Origin: Crocodylus rhombifer
Taxonomy: Eukaryota; Chordata; Crocodylia; Crocodylidae
Assembly: GCA_038503035.1 (NCBI GenBank)
Contig: JAVSML010001153.1
Span: 434,001 to 498,000, forward strand
Length of the DNA stretch: 64,000 nt
Direction of reading: 5' to 3'
Shown: piece by piece, positions 12,001 through 22,900 of the stretch
Layout of the letters: every line of letters begins with the position of its first letter
Position numbering within the stretch: the first letter of the stretch is position 1
Notes under the pieces: model-generated
Told to the model about the DNA's origin: nothing
The model's database searches: none
What the model saw: the letters and a program-made list of their open reading frames with translations, nothing else
Position numbers and translations under genes: made by a program

Positions 12001-12491
12001 ACCCTCCTCACTTGGCACCTACTGCTTTTTGCTTTCAGAAACTTGAGGTGCACTTTCACAGAAACCCCTGCACCAGTCTGCCTGAAACCTGGCAGGCTTC
12101 ATGCCTGCACAAGGGGCTACCATCCCTACTGCATTCATCACTCCCTGCCTTAACACACAAGTGATACAAGTTTTGCTTTCAACAGTTTGAACTGCACTTT
12201 CACAGAAACCCCTGTACCCAATATCTTGAAACTTGGCAGGCTGCATACCTCAGAAGGGGCTACCATCCCTGATGTATTTATCCAAACCTGCAAAAAAATG
12301 ATAAAACTTATTGGTATTTTAGTGATTCCCCATTATAGTCTATGGCCAAATCAGCACCAAAACTCCAAATCCAAAATCGGCCGAATCAAATCAGGAGTGA
12401 TTTGAATCACAGAATCAAATCACTGTCCCTCTGAATCAACCAAATCTTAATGAGAATCTGAAGCAAATACTTGCTGCTTCGCACAGACTTA
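9009..12491 (+). mobile_element. hAT transposon, nearly full-length, inactivated
   Basis: 3483 bp with imperfect terminal inverted repeats (TAGGGCTGTATGAGGC at the left; TAAGTCTGTGCGAAGC as reverse complement of the right). Flanking 8-bp duplications are CTTTCTTT (9001-9008) and CTTTCTTG (12492-12499). The subterminal regions are full of AATCGATTCGG/TGATTTGAATC-like words, probable transposase binding sites. It carries a broken BED-finger transposase. A shorter relative lies at 39963-40682. Confidence 0.85.
9614..12000 (+). pseudogene. ZBED-like hAT transposase, frameshifted
   Basis: The product would cut and paste the surrounding hAT element. Blocks in order: a Ser/Pro/Glu-rich N-terminus from 9614; a BED zinc finger near 10100-10225 (WDHFEVADDPRYATCQHCQR and LHLRRHH); TSDIWSSQGG near 10620; VTNNRANMVKAV and CVAHKFRLVVRDVLEG at 10810-10930; QDVETRWNSTYLERL near 11080; MCDPRVKG near 11465; and the C-terminal hAT dimerisation region VEPLHCDPLAYW and VFSIAGDVMTPHRTSLDPG near 11755-11935. 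Related transposases usually read VTDNAAN, so the acidic residue appears lost (Asn in its place). Several frame changes and a stop near 11130 confirm inactivity. Confidence 0.8.
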
Positions 12492-12499
12492 CTTTCTTG

Positions 12500-14124
12500 C
12501 CCATATTGGATAACAGCACATTTGAAAAACAGACTGAAGATTTTGCTTGGGACCTACAGAAACAAAACCTTGAATAGTCTATGGAGCAAGCACATTAGTC
12601 AAACTGTAATGCAGTATGATGTTCTAAATTAGCCACTCTAAGAAACTCTGAGATGAAATAGATTAGTCTTTAAACAGCCAGCCACCAGACTAAATTTATA
12701 GATTTAATCCTGTCAGAACAAAATGGTAGGACATACAATACATATAATGGATATTAATGTGCAAAATGTGGTTTTTAGGGAGAAAAAAAAGGTAAAGTAT
12801 TAACAGGCATAAGAGAAACAGGCTCCACTTTGGTGTCAGAACCACTTTGCTCTTGTTGAATTAGATGTACAGGCTTCCTGTGTGAGTGCTGAAGCTCATT
12901 AACTTTTGGCTGAAGCAGTTGGCATCAGTCAGTTTTAAAAAGGCAAAGCAGGAGATGAAGAATTCCGAGGGAGTCAAAGAGGGGTTTGTTAAACTTTAGA
13001 AAAGTGATGTTGTGGGCCCATGTCAGAGTATATCTGAGACCAGTGGGTATGCATGCATCTGGCCATTCACAAATGTCTACACTCTTGACGGACAGAAAAT
13101 AGAAAACAACTGCACTGGACTGCACTGACTTAAGTGAATGAGAGTTTGAGCAGGAACAAGCAGCCCAGAATCTTTGCTATAAATCCTTGTCTTGAAAGAC
13201 AAAATTGTTTTGCACTTAGGTAAGGAGGGAAGCTGGAGCATCTCCTGTGCTTGTTCTGACACTTTGCATTGAGATTCCTCCAGCTCTCAGAAAGGGGCTC
13301 TTCCTATCAATGTCAGTTTAGATCTCCTCTTTGTGGTGAATCATTAGGTTTCATTTTGAAACCTGCAAAATGGTGGCCCTCCAGCAAATTAGTCAGCATC
13401 AGTAATCTGCCATCACAAGATTGCCTGTGACCCCTTCATGGCCAGTCCTGCATCAGATCCCATAACTGGATACTTCTAAGATACCCTTTGGAGGTACCCT
13501 TCCTTTCTCTTGAATGATAGCTTACTGCAAGAAAGCAGGGGATTAGCAGCAGCCCAAGAACTGTAGAATCATTTCTCTGGAAATGCCGGTGTCATTGATG
13601 CAGATCCAATGATATTGTTAATAGTAGTCATAAAAGGAAGAGAGAAAGCAGATGCACAAAATCTTGGGAAATGCACATGCTTTAGCATCCAGATTGGTAC
13701 CAAGATATACTTGGTACTTGTACCATAACTTTTTGGACTTCTTTTGCTGTTGGCACCTTGCAATCTTGAACTTGAGATTGAGGACTTGTTCTGACACCCC
13801 ACCACACCTCCCTTCTTTACATGAGCAGTGTATTGTTGCTTTGAGGTGCTCTTACATTTGATGCATGTGTTAGTCAGTATTTGATGTGGTCTTCTGAAGG
13901 GATGTCCACTTCAGAGCTAGTGCTGATGGAGCCTGTGCCAGGGCTACTAGTGGAAAAGCAGCAGCAGGAAACGGAGCTTTTTGTCAGGGATGTCCTCTTT
14001 CCTGGGCAAAAGAGACATCTGCTGAGTCTGTCAACTAGAAACATCAAAAGTCATTGCAGGGAGGGCAGTGTGTGAAGGTCCTCTATTTTTAATTGTTGAC
14101 AAAAGCACCTCACCCTGTTCTACA
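12500..14124. other. No gene seen
   Basis: Intergenic sequence without recognisable domains or repeats. Short open frames in both strands look incidental. Confidence 0.5.
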
Positions 14125-14132
14125 GTATAGAT

Positions 14133-14362
14133 CAGGAATTCCCAAAGCTTTTATGCCACAGCCTGGCAAACCTCGGCCCAGCAATCACAGCCAGAATCTG
14201 ACTAGCAGACAGGTAAGGATACCCACCACTCCATGCCGGGCACTGCAGGAGCTGCGGCCTCTCCGCCCAGCTCTGGGGAGCCGTGGTTTGCTGGTCCACG
14301 GCACTTCCGGTCCGGCAGTCAGACTGGCAGTTGATTTGCATCCCGGAGATTAAGAACCCCTG
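14133..14362. mobile_element. hAT-type MITE
   Basis: 230 bp with ends CAGGAATTCCCAAAGC and (reverse complement) CAGGGGTTCTTAATCTC. The flanks are 8-bp duplications GTATAGAT (14125-14132) and GTATAGAC (14363-14370). The interior is GC-rich and non-coding. Confidence 0.8.
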
Positions 14363-14370
14363 GTATAGAC

Positions 14371-15159
14371 AATAGACGTCCTCTTCTCCAGCCTTTTCTT
14401 CTAAGGAATATCCAACTAAATAGTTAATATTAAGAACTGATCTGATCAAGTAAAGAATATTTCCTTATAAAACAGGTTTTGAAGTTCAGGAAAAGAATGG
14501 GACAGTCCAAGTTCCATAACACTGCTATGGACAATAAGGGGGAATAGAGAGGTTGCAGCCATTCAATAATTTATGCACATATATATGTAGGCAAGGAAAC
14601 AAAAGTGCATGCACAGTGGCATCAGACCTGGCTTACTCACAAGATTCTGTATTCTTGCCCAGAGGCTCTAGGCCTCAGCCTGCTCCTCTGCTTCTACAGC
14701 CAGTATTGAAAGCCAAATGTCATCACTGGGCTTGGATTGTGGCCAGGTCGAAGCTACCTGGTTTTGCTATAGCTCTTTCTTTAGGGAACAGGTACACTAA
14801 AGAGTCATGGTTTGAAGCAAAGCCTATGCTGGGGCATCTGGCTTCCTCCCCCAACCCACATATAGGCACAAAGGCTATGCTCACAGAAATCAACAGGGCT
14901 CTACATTGATGCAGCTGCCTGTGCACATGGAATGAACTATAGAAACATGCATGTATTTGGAAGAGGGAGTAAAAAGTGCTGCCTGTTTTCTTATCCTCAT
15001 TGAAAAGCCTTGCTTTGGACTGCACAACTCTATTTTTACAGATGCATTATTGGTTTAACTGGTATAGTGCCTTTACATAGGATTAGAAAAGAATGATGTA
15101 AAGCTACTGAGAGTCAAATACTATCAAAAATTCGTAGAAGAGAGCCAAAGACGCCACAA
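14371..15159. other. No gene seen
   Basis: Sequence just beyond the inferred 3' end of PPIP5K2. No repeat or coding signal was recognised. Confidence 0.45.
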
Positions 15160-16866
15160 AATTACCACTGACCTTGTTTTTATTTAGGAGCGCGTCAAGT
15201 TTTGTTTTTTATACCAGAGCTTTGGTTGACTGGAATGATATGCACACTTACATTTTAACAGAATTTAAAAAAGAAACAGTAAACATTAACATGTACATTC
15301 AGTTATGTGCAAGAAATAGGGTCCACATTACATGTTTATGATACAAGAAATTAACTGGTTTGAGCATACAACTCTGAACACTTCAGGTTTTTGGTATCAT
15401 TTAATCTGCACTTAATAGAACCAATTTTTTAGAAGTCATTTCACTTGTGACCCACTTAAATCTGCACAGACTTTGTCGCAAGATCACAAGGTATTCAAAA
15501 TTGCTGGCAAGTGTTAAGAGCTTTCTTTTCCTTAAAAACATTTCTTTGAAATATGTCTTGCCATTTAAATTAGAAAAATATCAATTTTAATGCTGTTTAT
15601 AAAGCCATTATTAACAATTCAGCTATCTGAACATATGGGCAAAATGCTGCATTAATTTGGGACATTTATGAATGTTTAAAAATTCTTCATGCCATAGATG
15701 AAATGAAAACTGGCTGACCCTGGATGATTACTTCATAGAACCCGAATCCACAGTTTGAGTCCTGCTGGCAAAAGCTGACAGAGTGAAAGTGATATGAACC
15801 AAACAGAACATGCTAAAACCAGTGTATTCAGATTATCTTTCTAAAGTTAAACTTTTAGTTCCACGAGTATTGCAGTTTCTCTCCTTAGTCTGAAACAGTG
15901 GTAGTAGAACTACTGCATAATGATGGGGTAGTAAGTTATCCTAGAAGCTGTAAATAATCAGGCCAGGTGTAACCTACTTCCTTTTAAAGAAAACTGCTTT
16001 TTCTGTCTTTCTTTTTTATGTCAGCAGTTTGTTAGTAACTTTTTACAAACCTATGATAAGGCAAATAGAGCCATCTTTTTTAGTAAACAAAAATTCTTAG
16101 GATACGAAAATATATAAAATGATTTTTTTTGTCAGAAGTTATACAGATATCTACTGGTATATAAGCATATACTAAACCACAAAAGAAAAAGGTATATTTG
16201 AATGTTACAGGTCTGATGTAAAACACAGAACACAGCAAGGAGATTCAAACTGAAAAGACAACAACTTCATTCACCCCATTGTTCCTAGTTATTTCAGCAT
16301 ATATGATACAAAATCATTCAAATGCCAAAAGCACCTGTTTTACCTCAAACAGGCAAAGTGATTTCTTTGGAATTGTATTTAAATAAAAATTGCTCCTAGC
16401 CAAGATCATGTATATCAAATTTCAGCCCAAGACAAAAAAAGTTCACAGCTAGATTATAACCCCTTAAAATAGGAGTTCAGAATGATAGACAACTCTTCAT
16501 TATAGCGACTCTAACAGACCCACTGTAATACATACCAATGGGATGAGACTTCTTGTCTGTTTATACTTTATACACATATACAGTAAACTAAGACACTGAA
16601 AAGGCAGCTTAAAAGGTGTGCAATTCATTCAACTGCTGAGCAAATCTCTTTGCCATAAATATTTTAGAAAGTGAGAAGAGACTTTTTACTTGAATATATA
16701 CAAAGTGTGCACTAGTTATGAGTCTTTAATTTACATACAGGCGAGTGCACTGACACAGATAGTAACAAGAATGGCTTTTGAAAGCTAGGTCACAATTAAA
16801 TTAGCTTTTCTATCACTGAATGTACACTGAAGGAGATTTTTAAAAGGAAGTTTTGTCTGCCGTGCT
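15160..16866 (-). other. PPIP5K2: PPIP5K2 3' UTR (inferred)
   Basis: AT-rich, transposon-free sequence runs from the stop codon to the first minus-strand AATAAA. The end point is an inference from that signal, with cleavage expected 10-25 bases beyond it. No other canonical signal was noticed between the stop and this site. Confidence 0.6.
15179..15184 (-). promoter_or_regulatory. Poly(A) signal AATAAA
   Basis: The minus strand reads CTAAATAAAAACAAGG here, a canonical AATAAA about 1.68 kb after the PPIP5K2 stop codon. Confidence 0.55.
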
Positions 16867-16973
16867 TCATTTCTTCTTAGGAAGGGTTGTACTAGCATGT
16901 TTTGCATCATCGTGGGGGCTTTCTTCATGAGATGGTTTAACTTTAGTCACACAACTGGAAGTCCCACTGGTAG
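16867..16973 (-). CDS. PPIP5K2: PPIP5K2 exon 25, C-terminus and stop
   Basis: 107 bp of coding sequence, entering with two bases (phase 1 upstream), residues 996-1030 and TGA at 16867-16869. It encodes [20 protein letters not shown], then [14 protein letters not shown]. The human tail also has TSG-SS and ends in KKK, but the middle has diverged. The acceptor follows a long pyrimidine tract and reads TTCTCTGTAG. The exon is 6.4 kb from exon 24. Confidence 0.88.
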
Positions 16974-19900
16974 CTACAGAGAACCAAACAAGGAAAAAAA
17001 AAAATCCCTCCTGATTAAATGGTTTTTGTTTTGTGTGGTGTTGCAAGTGTCCCAATACAGTCATTAAATAACTCAAGCTAAATAATTTACTTTTGTAAGT
17101 TGAGATTCATAATTACACCTGCATTAATAGTGAGAAATTCACACTATTTAAATTCACTACTTGGCTATTACAGGAAAAAAATAACCCATCACTGGTAACT
17201 TTATGTGGATTCCCAAAATTACTGAAAAGTTAGCCAAACAGCAGAGGGTCACATTTTTATAAAACAGTAATATCCCAACTGATCTGAAAGCTACTGTAAG
17301 CAGATAGTTCTCCAGAGTTATCTGGAGGTCAAAGCCAGTAAAGAAGAAGATTAAAAAGTGTGAGAACTTGTAAAAGAAAAGGGCTTTTCCATTTGCACAT
17401 GCTCTTCCTCTACACAGTTCATTTGTAAATAGATTTGCATATACTTAGCCAAATAACTTGAATATGCTATAGAAAATCTTCTGCTACAAAACAAAAGGAT
17501 AGATAAGACAGTTTAAATTTGGTACTTCTTTTTAAAAAAGAAGAAAAAAGTAAAATTTAAATAAGTGACAATTATTTCAACCTTTTAGTACATGTAACGA
17601 TGTAACTTATTACATTCGGTTCAGACAAAGAGAAAAGCAGCTTGGATTCATGCACTGTTCTACAGGCCTTGTGGTAAATAAATTTCAACTTAAAGTTCAA
17701 ATGTTGGATCTCATAAGGAGCTTTATATAGTATTTTCAGAGATGTTTTAGCTGTTTCAGTGCTAAAAAAAAGTCAGGTTCCTTTCAAGCAAGAAGCAAAA
17801 AGAGTCTCCAAATTCTCCAATTGAACAAACAATTAGAGACAACAGAAAATGAAAACTTAAAAATACCTTGCATCTAAGCAATGCAGATGCAAACAGAAAA
17901 CAGACTGCAATAGGTAGTGAGAAAAAAAAAACAAGGTAACAACCTGAAAAACAAGATGCCTTATGTTTACTAAAATAATAAGGTATATTATGGGGGAAGC
18001 AATAGGAACCAAAATAATCAATTCCACGGTGTTAAATAAGGACAGAAAAGTCAGAGGACACTTCCACTAGGGAATTCTGTAAGAGATACCACATTTACCT
18101 AAATCCAAGACAACTTCAAATTTAAGTTGACCAACCCCCCCAGTAATTAGTCTAGACATGGAAAATGTACAAATTTGTTATAATTTTTCCCTGTATAGAA
18201 TCTAACTATTGGAAGGGTCTCTTAAATTCATGGACCCCCCCATTGCTCCAGGAGGGCAGGTGGTGGGAGAGAATCAAGTGTCTTGACCTCTACCCCTTGT
18301 TCTCTGCCACTTGCACCCCTACTACTTGCCTAGCCCTCCCCAGCCTCTGATCCTCCCTGCAGTGCCCACCCCGCTGTACCTACTCCCTACCACTTCCGCC
18401 ACATTCACTGCTGTCTCTTGACCACTAGCCTCCCACTGTTTAACCTCCATGGCTCTGGTTCAGGCTCTGGCCCAGAGAATGGAGCACACGGTGGTTTCAG
18501 TCCTGGCCCTGCCATGCAGCAGCAGCTGCAGTGGCAACTCATCCAGGACTAGAGTTGCCTGCACTGCCATTACTGCTGCATGGCTAGGCGAGAGCTGGAG
18601 TGACCATGTGCTCTGCATCCCGAGCCAGAGCAGGGCCAGAGCCCAAGCCATAGAGGACAACTGCTGGTGGCATGTGAGGGGTGTTGCAAAGGGAAAGTGA
18701 CAAGAGAAGCTGAAGAGAAGCACTACCTGCCCCCAACTCCAACCCCACGTCACGATTGGAGCTGTAACTGCAGCAGCCACCTGGCCCCTCCCCTGTACTT
18801 GAATTGGAGGGGTTTCCTCACCCCTGTTATAATGGGGAAAAATGTTTTGGATCAAGCACATACAGTAAGTCAAAGTTTAGCAGCAGTCTTTTTTATAAAT
18901 ACATATAGAGAAGATCATTCTGCTTCTCTTGACAAAGTTGGAAACTCTTTCAGATGGCCACAACTTGAACACCCCAAGGCTGAGTATCTACAGCATCCAA
19001 ACAGCTGATCAGATAGTTATTTAAATAGTTCTCTTGAAGACAGGAAAACAAGAGTCAAGGATACAGAGACTTAGAGAGATGAATTTTGAAAGGATTTCAA
19101 TCTGTTCTAAAGGAAAAAAAATACGATTCCGGATTGGGAGAAGGGTTGCTTTTTCTTTAAGCTAGACCAGGGCTTGTGGAAAGAATGTCTGTATGGACAA
19201 CTATAAAAATGTTTAAGGTAGAATGAACCACCATCTTTAAAAAAGCAGTATGATATGCATCCACACCATATTTGTATTTCTACAATTTGCTTGTAAAATG
19301 TCACCACAATCTAAGCCTAACACTACTAAATTAAGTTTGCCACTAGGAAAAATGGCTTCACTTGCAAGAAACCTGAGATCAAAATTACAGTTCAACTAAA
19401 GAGATCAAACTAATATATTATAACAGGTCTCATGGCCTTTATGAGGGACAGAGAAAACAGTCAAGATCCAGAAATGGTTTACTTGGTAGTTGTATCAAAG
19501 TATGTGTTTCATATACCTTTCCCCAAAGATACAGTACATCTGATTTAATTGGTAAAAAAGAAACATTCCATTTAAATCAATATTACCTGTTAAATCTATG
19601 TGTAGTGCAGAGTGAAAAACTAAAGCTGATATGCCCTCTAGAAGAAGGGGGACGCTAAGAACAGAGCTATCATAAGCCATATCTATTAGTAGCTTGGAGA
19701 ATGACAACATATGTTCCTGTAGGAAATGAAAACTAGTGGTTAAACCAGATGCACTAAACTTTGCCAGCTATGATCTCTTCAGGAGTTATAGGATAAGTGT
19801 AAATCACACTTCCTAAAGGTTGATAGGATGTTTTGTACAGAGAAGTGAGAGGGAAAGAAAAATATTCAATCCAGTTTGTGATGCCCGATACTGTGGTGAG

Positions 19901-22900
19901 TGGTACTATGATAATGAAACTCAGCTTTGACAGACTGAGATACTCGAGAAAAGGCACAATAATATTAAGACAAGCTTCAAGATTAACAGTGCTCTAATAC
20001 AAACACCTGAACCTGTCAAGGTTTCTAAGAATGCAACTACATTCACAAAGCCCTCAAATAGTTCAGCTATCTAGAAGAGGACAAAATAAACTGGCTCAAA
20101 GATGACGTTATGCCTGGCAGATGTTATACTTAAGATCCGATTACCCTGTTAATCACACTGCAGATAGTACACCTTAACATGTGGAATTCATGGCATAACA
20201 AAACAGGAAACCAGCCATAAAAATACTACCCATCTTGTTTTGGAATATTTTTGTGGCTGGTCTCCATCATACCTTAAATTGAACATGTGGCAGAACAGCA
20301 ACAAACTGGAAGAAGTCCTAGACTCCTGAGCGGTCCTGGAGCTGTAACGGACAATCAGCTGATTGTCTGGCCCAGGCCCAGGACTGCACCAGAGCTGGTT
20401 CTAGACTTCGGTGCCATCCCAAGCCCTGGGACTGACTTACAAGCAACTGACTGTTGGGAGCACACTGGAGCCATTTCAAGACTGGCGTGGGACAGATGAT
20501 CCCTTGGCCCAGGGCCAGGCTGCAGGCTCTGGCTTTCAACTTGTCTATACAGGGAGAGCTTGGGACCTTGATCCTGGGCTCCCTCTGCATGGCAAGTAGT
20601 AATTATGCCATTACAATCTGACTCCTGATCCTAAAATCATGTCCTGCTATGCACACACGATATGGCAGGAGGCACAATTTTTTGGATCAAGGATCAGACT
20701 CCATTGCACCATAGATCCAGGAAACTACAGACCAGTCGGCCTTGACTCAGTGAAAAATCATGGAGCAGGTCCTCAAAGAATCCATTTCCAAGCACTTAGA
20801 AGAGAAAGTGATTACAAACAGTCAGCATGGATTCACCAAGGGCAAGTCATGCCTAACCAACCTGATTGCCTTCTCTGATGAGATAACTGGCTCTCTAGAT
20901 GCAGGAAAAGCAGTGGACATAATATACTTTGACTTTAGCAAGGTTTTTGATACCATTTCCCATAGCACTCTTGTAAGCAAGCTGAGGAAGTATGGGTTGG
21001 ATGAATGGACTGTTAGGCTCAATGGGCAGTAATCAATGGCTCAATGTCTAGCTGGCAGTCAGTATCAAGTGGAGTGCCCCAGGGGTCAGTCCTGGGGCTG
21101 GTTTTGTTCAATATCATCATTAGTGATATGGAAGATGATTTCAAAGATTTCATAGACATTAGGGCTGAAAGGGACCTCAGAAGATCATCGAGTCCAGCCC
21201 CCTGCCCAAAGGGCAGGAAGTCAGCTGGGGTCATAGGATCCCAACAAGATAAGCATCCAATTTGCTCTTGAAGGTGTTCAATGTAAGTGCTTGAACCACC
21301 TCCGATGGCAGGCTAATTCCAGACCTTGGGGGCTCGGACAGTGAATAAATTCTCTCTTATGTCCAGCCTGAAACGGTCTTGCAAGATGGATTGCAAGATG
21401 ACACCAAGCTGGGGGGTGTAGTAGATGCACTGGAGGGCAGGGCTAGGATTCAGAGTGACCTAGACAAATTGGATTTGGCCAAAAGAAATCTCATGCAGTT
21501 CAACAAGGACAAGTGCAAAGTCCTGCACTGAGAACAGAAGAATCCCATGCAATGCTACACCTGGGGACTGACTGGCTAAGCAGCAGCTCTGCAGAAAATG
21601 ACCTGGGGGTTAGAGTGGACAATAGATAGATGAGTCAGCAGAGTGCCCTTGTTGCCAAGAAGGCTAACAGCATACTGGGCTAAGTTAGTAGAAGCATTGC
21701 CAGCACAGAGAGGGAAGTAATTATTCCTTTCTATTCTGCATTGGTGAGGTCATATCTGAACTACTGTGTCCAGCTTTGGGCCCCCCACTATAGAAAGTAT
21801 TTGGACAAGAGGGAGTACAGCGGAGAGCCACAAAAATGGTTTGGGGGCTGTGGCATATGACTTATGAGGAGAGGCTGAGGGAACTGGGTTTATTTAGTTT
21901 GGAGAAGAGAAGACAGAGGGGATTTGATAGCAGATCTTTAACTACCAGAAGGGTAGGGTGGTTCCCAAGAACATGGAGCTAGACTGTTCTCACTGGTGAC
22001 ACGTGACAGAATATGGAGCAATCATCTCAAGTTGCAGCAAGGGAGGGTTAGGTTGGATATTAGGAAAAATTCTCTCATTAGGAGGGTGGTGAAGCACTGG
22101 ACCAGGTTACCTGGATTGGTGGAGGAATCTCCATCTTTGGAAGTTTTTAAGGCCCAGCTTGACAAAGCCCAGGCTGGAATGATTTAGTTGGGGATGGTCC
22201 TGCTTTGAGCAGGGAGTTGGACTAGATGACCTCCTAAGGTCCCTAACAACCCTTATTTTCTATGAGTCTATGATTTAATATGTTTATGGGTCTTGAGCGG
22301 TTTACAGCAGGGGTATTCAACACTGGCCCACAAACCAGACCTGCAGCTGTAACTGTGTGTGCTAGGTCAGGCATGCATGGTAGCATGAGGCCTGATTCCC
22401 AATGCAGAGGCAGTGCAGGACTTCGTAAGCCTGATTTCTGTATGTGGGAACGGGATCTGATCCTAGCATGCAGGGTCCAATCTGACTTGTACAACCAAAA
22501 GGTTGAGTATCCGTGCTCTAGACACTGGATTAAAAACTTCATTGGGAAAAACGGTATTGCTTTTACAAGAGAAACTTTCTTTTTTTAAATTATTTAGCTT
22601 TTCACTAAATGCTACTGAACAAACGCAGATGTGGAGATACAAGGAGAACTAGGACAAACTATACATAACCAGGGAGGCTGCTCTGATGCACTGAAATTCC
22701 AGCACATCGCCCAGTGCATCGGAGCAGTATTGATTAATTAAGTCTGCCGGAGTGTGGCAATTACTGCATTCTAGCAGCTTCCCACATCTCATGCATCAGC
22801 ATCCCCATGCTTCAAAATGTCATTCGACAAGCTTTAGATTAAGTGCCCCCGCTGCCATTTTGAAGCACAGGGATGCTAATTCAGTGTACTACATATATAC

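Noticed and set aside
19754..19957. 67-residue minus-strand open frame resembling a hydrophobic protein
   Set aside because: No splice-site pair fits the PPIP5K2 phases, and the composition is that expected of AT-rich DNA read on one strand.
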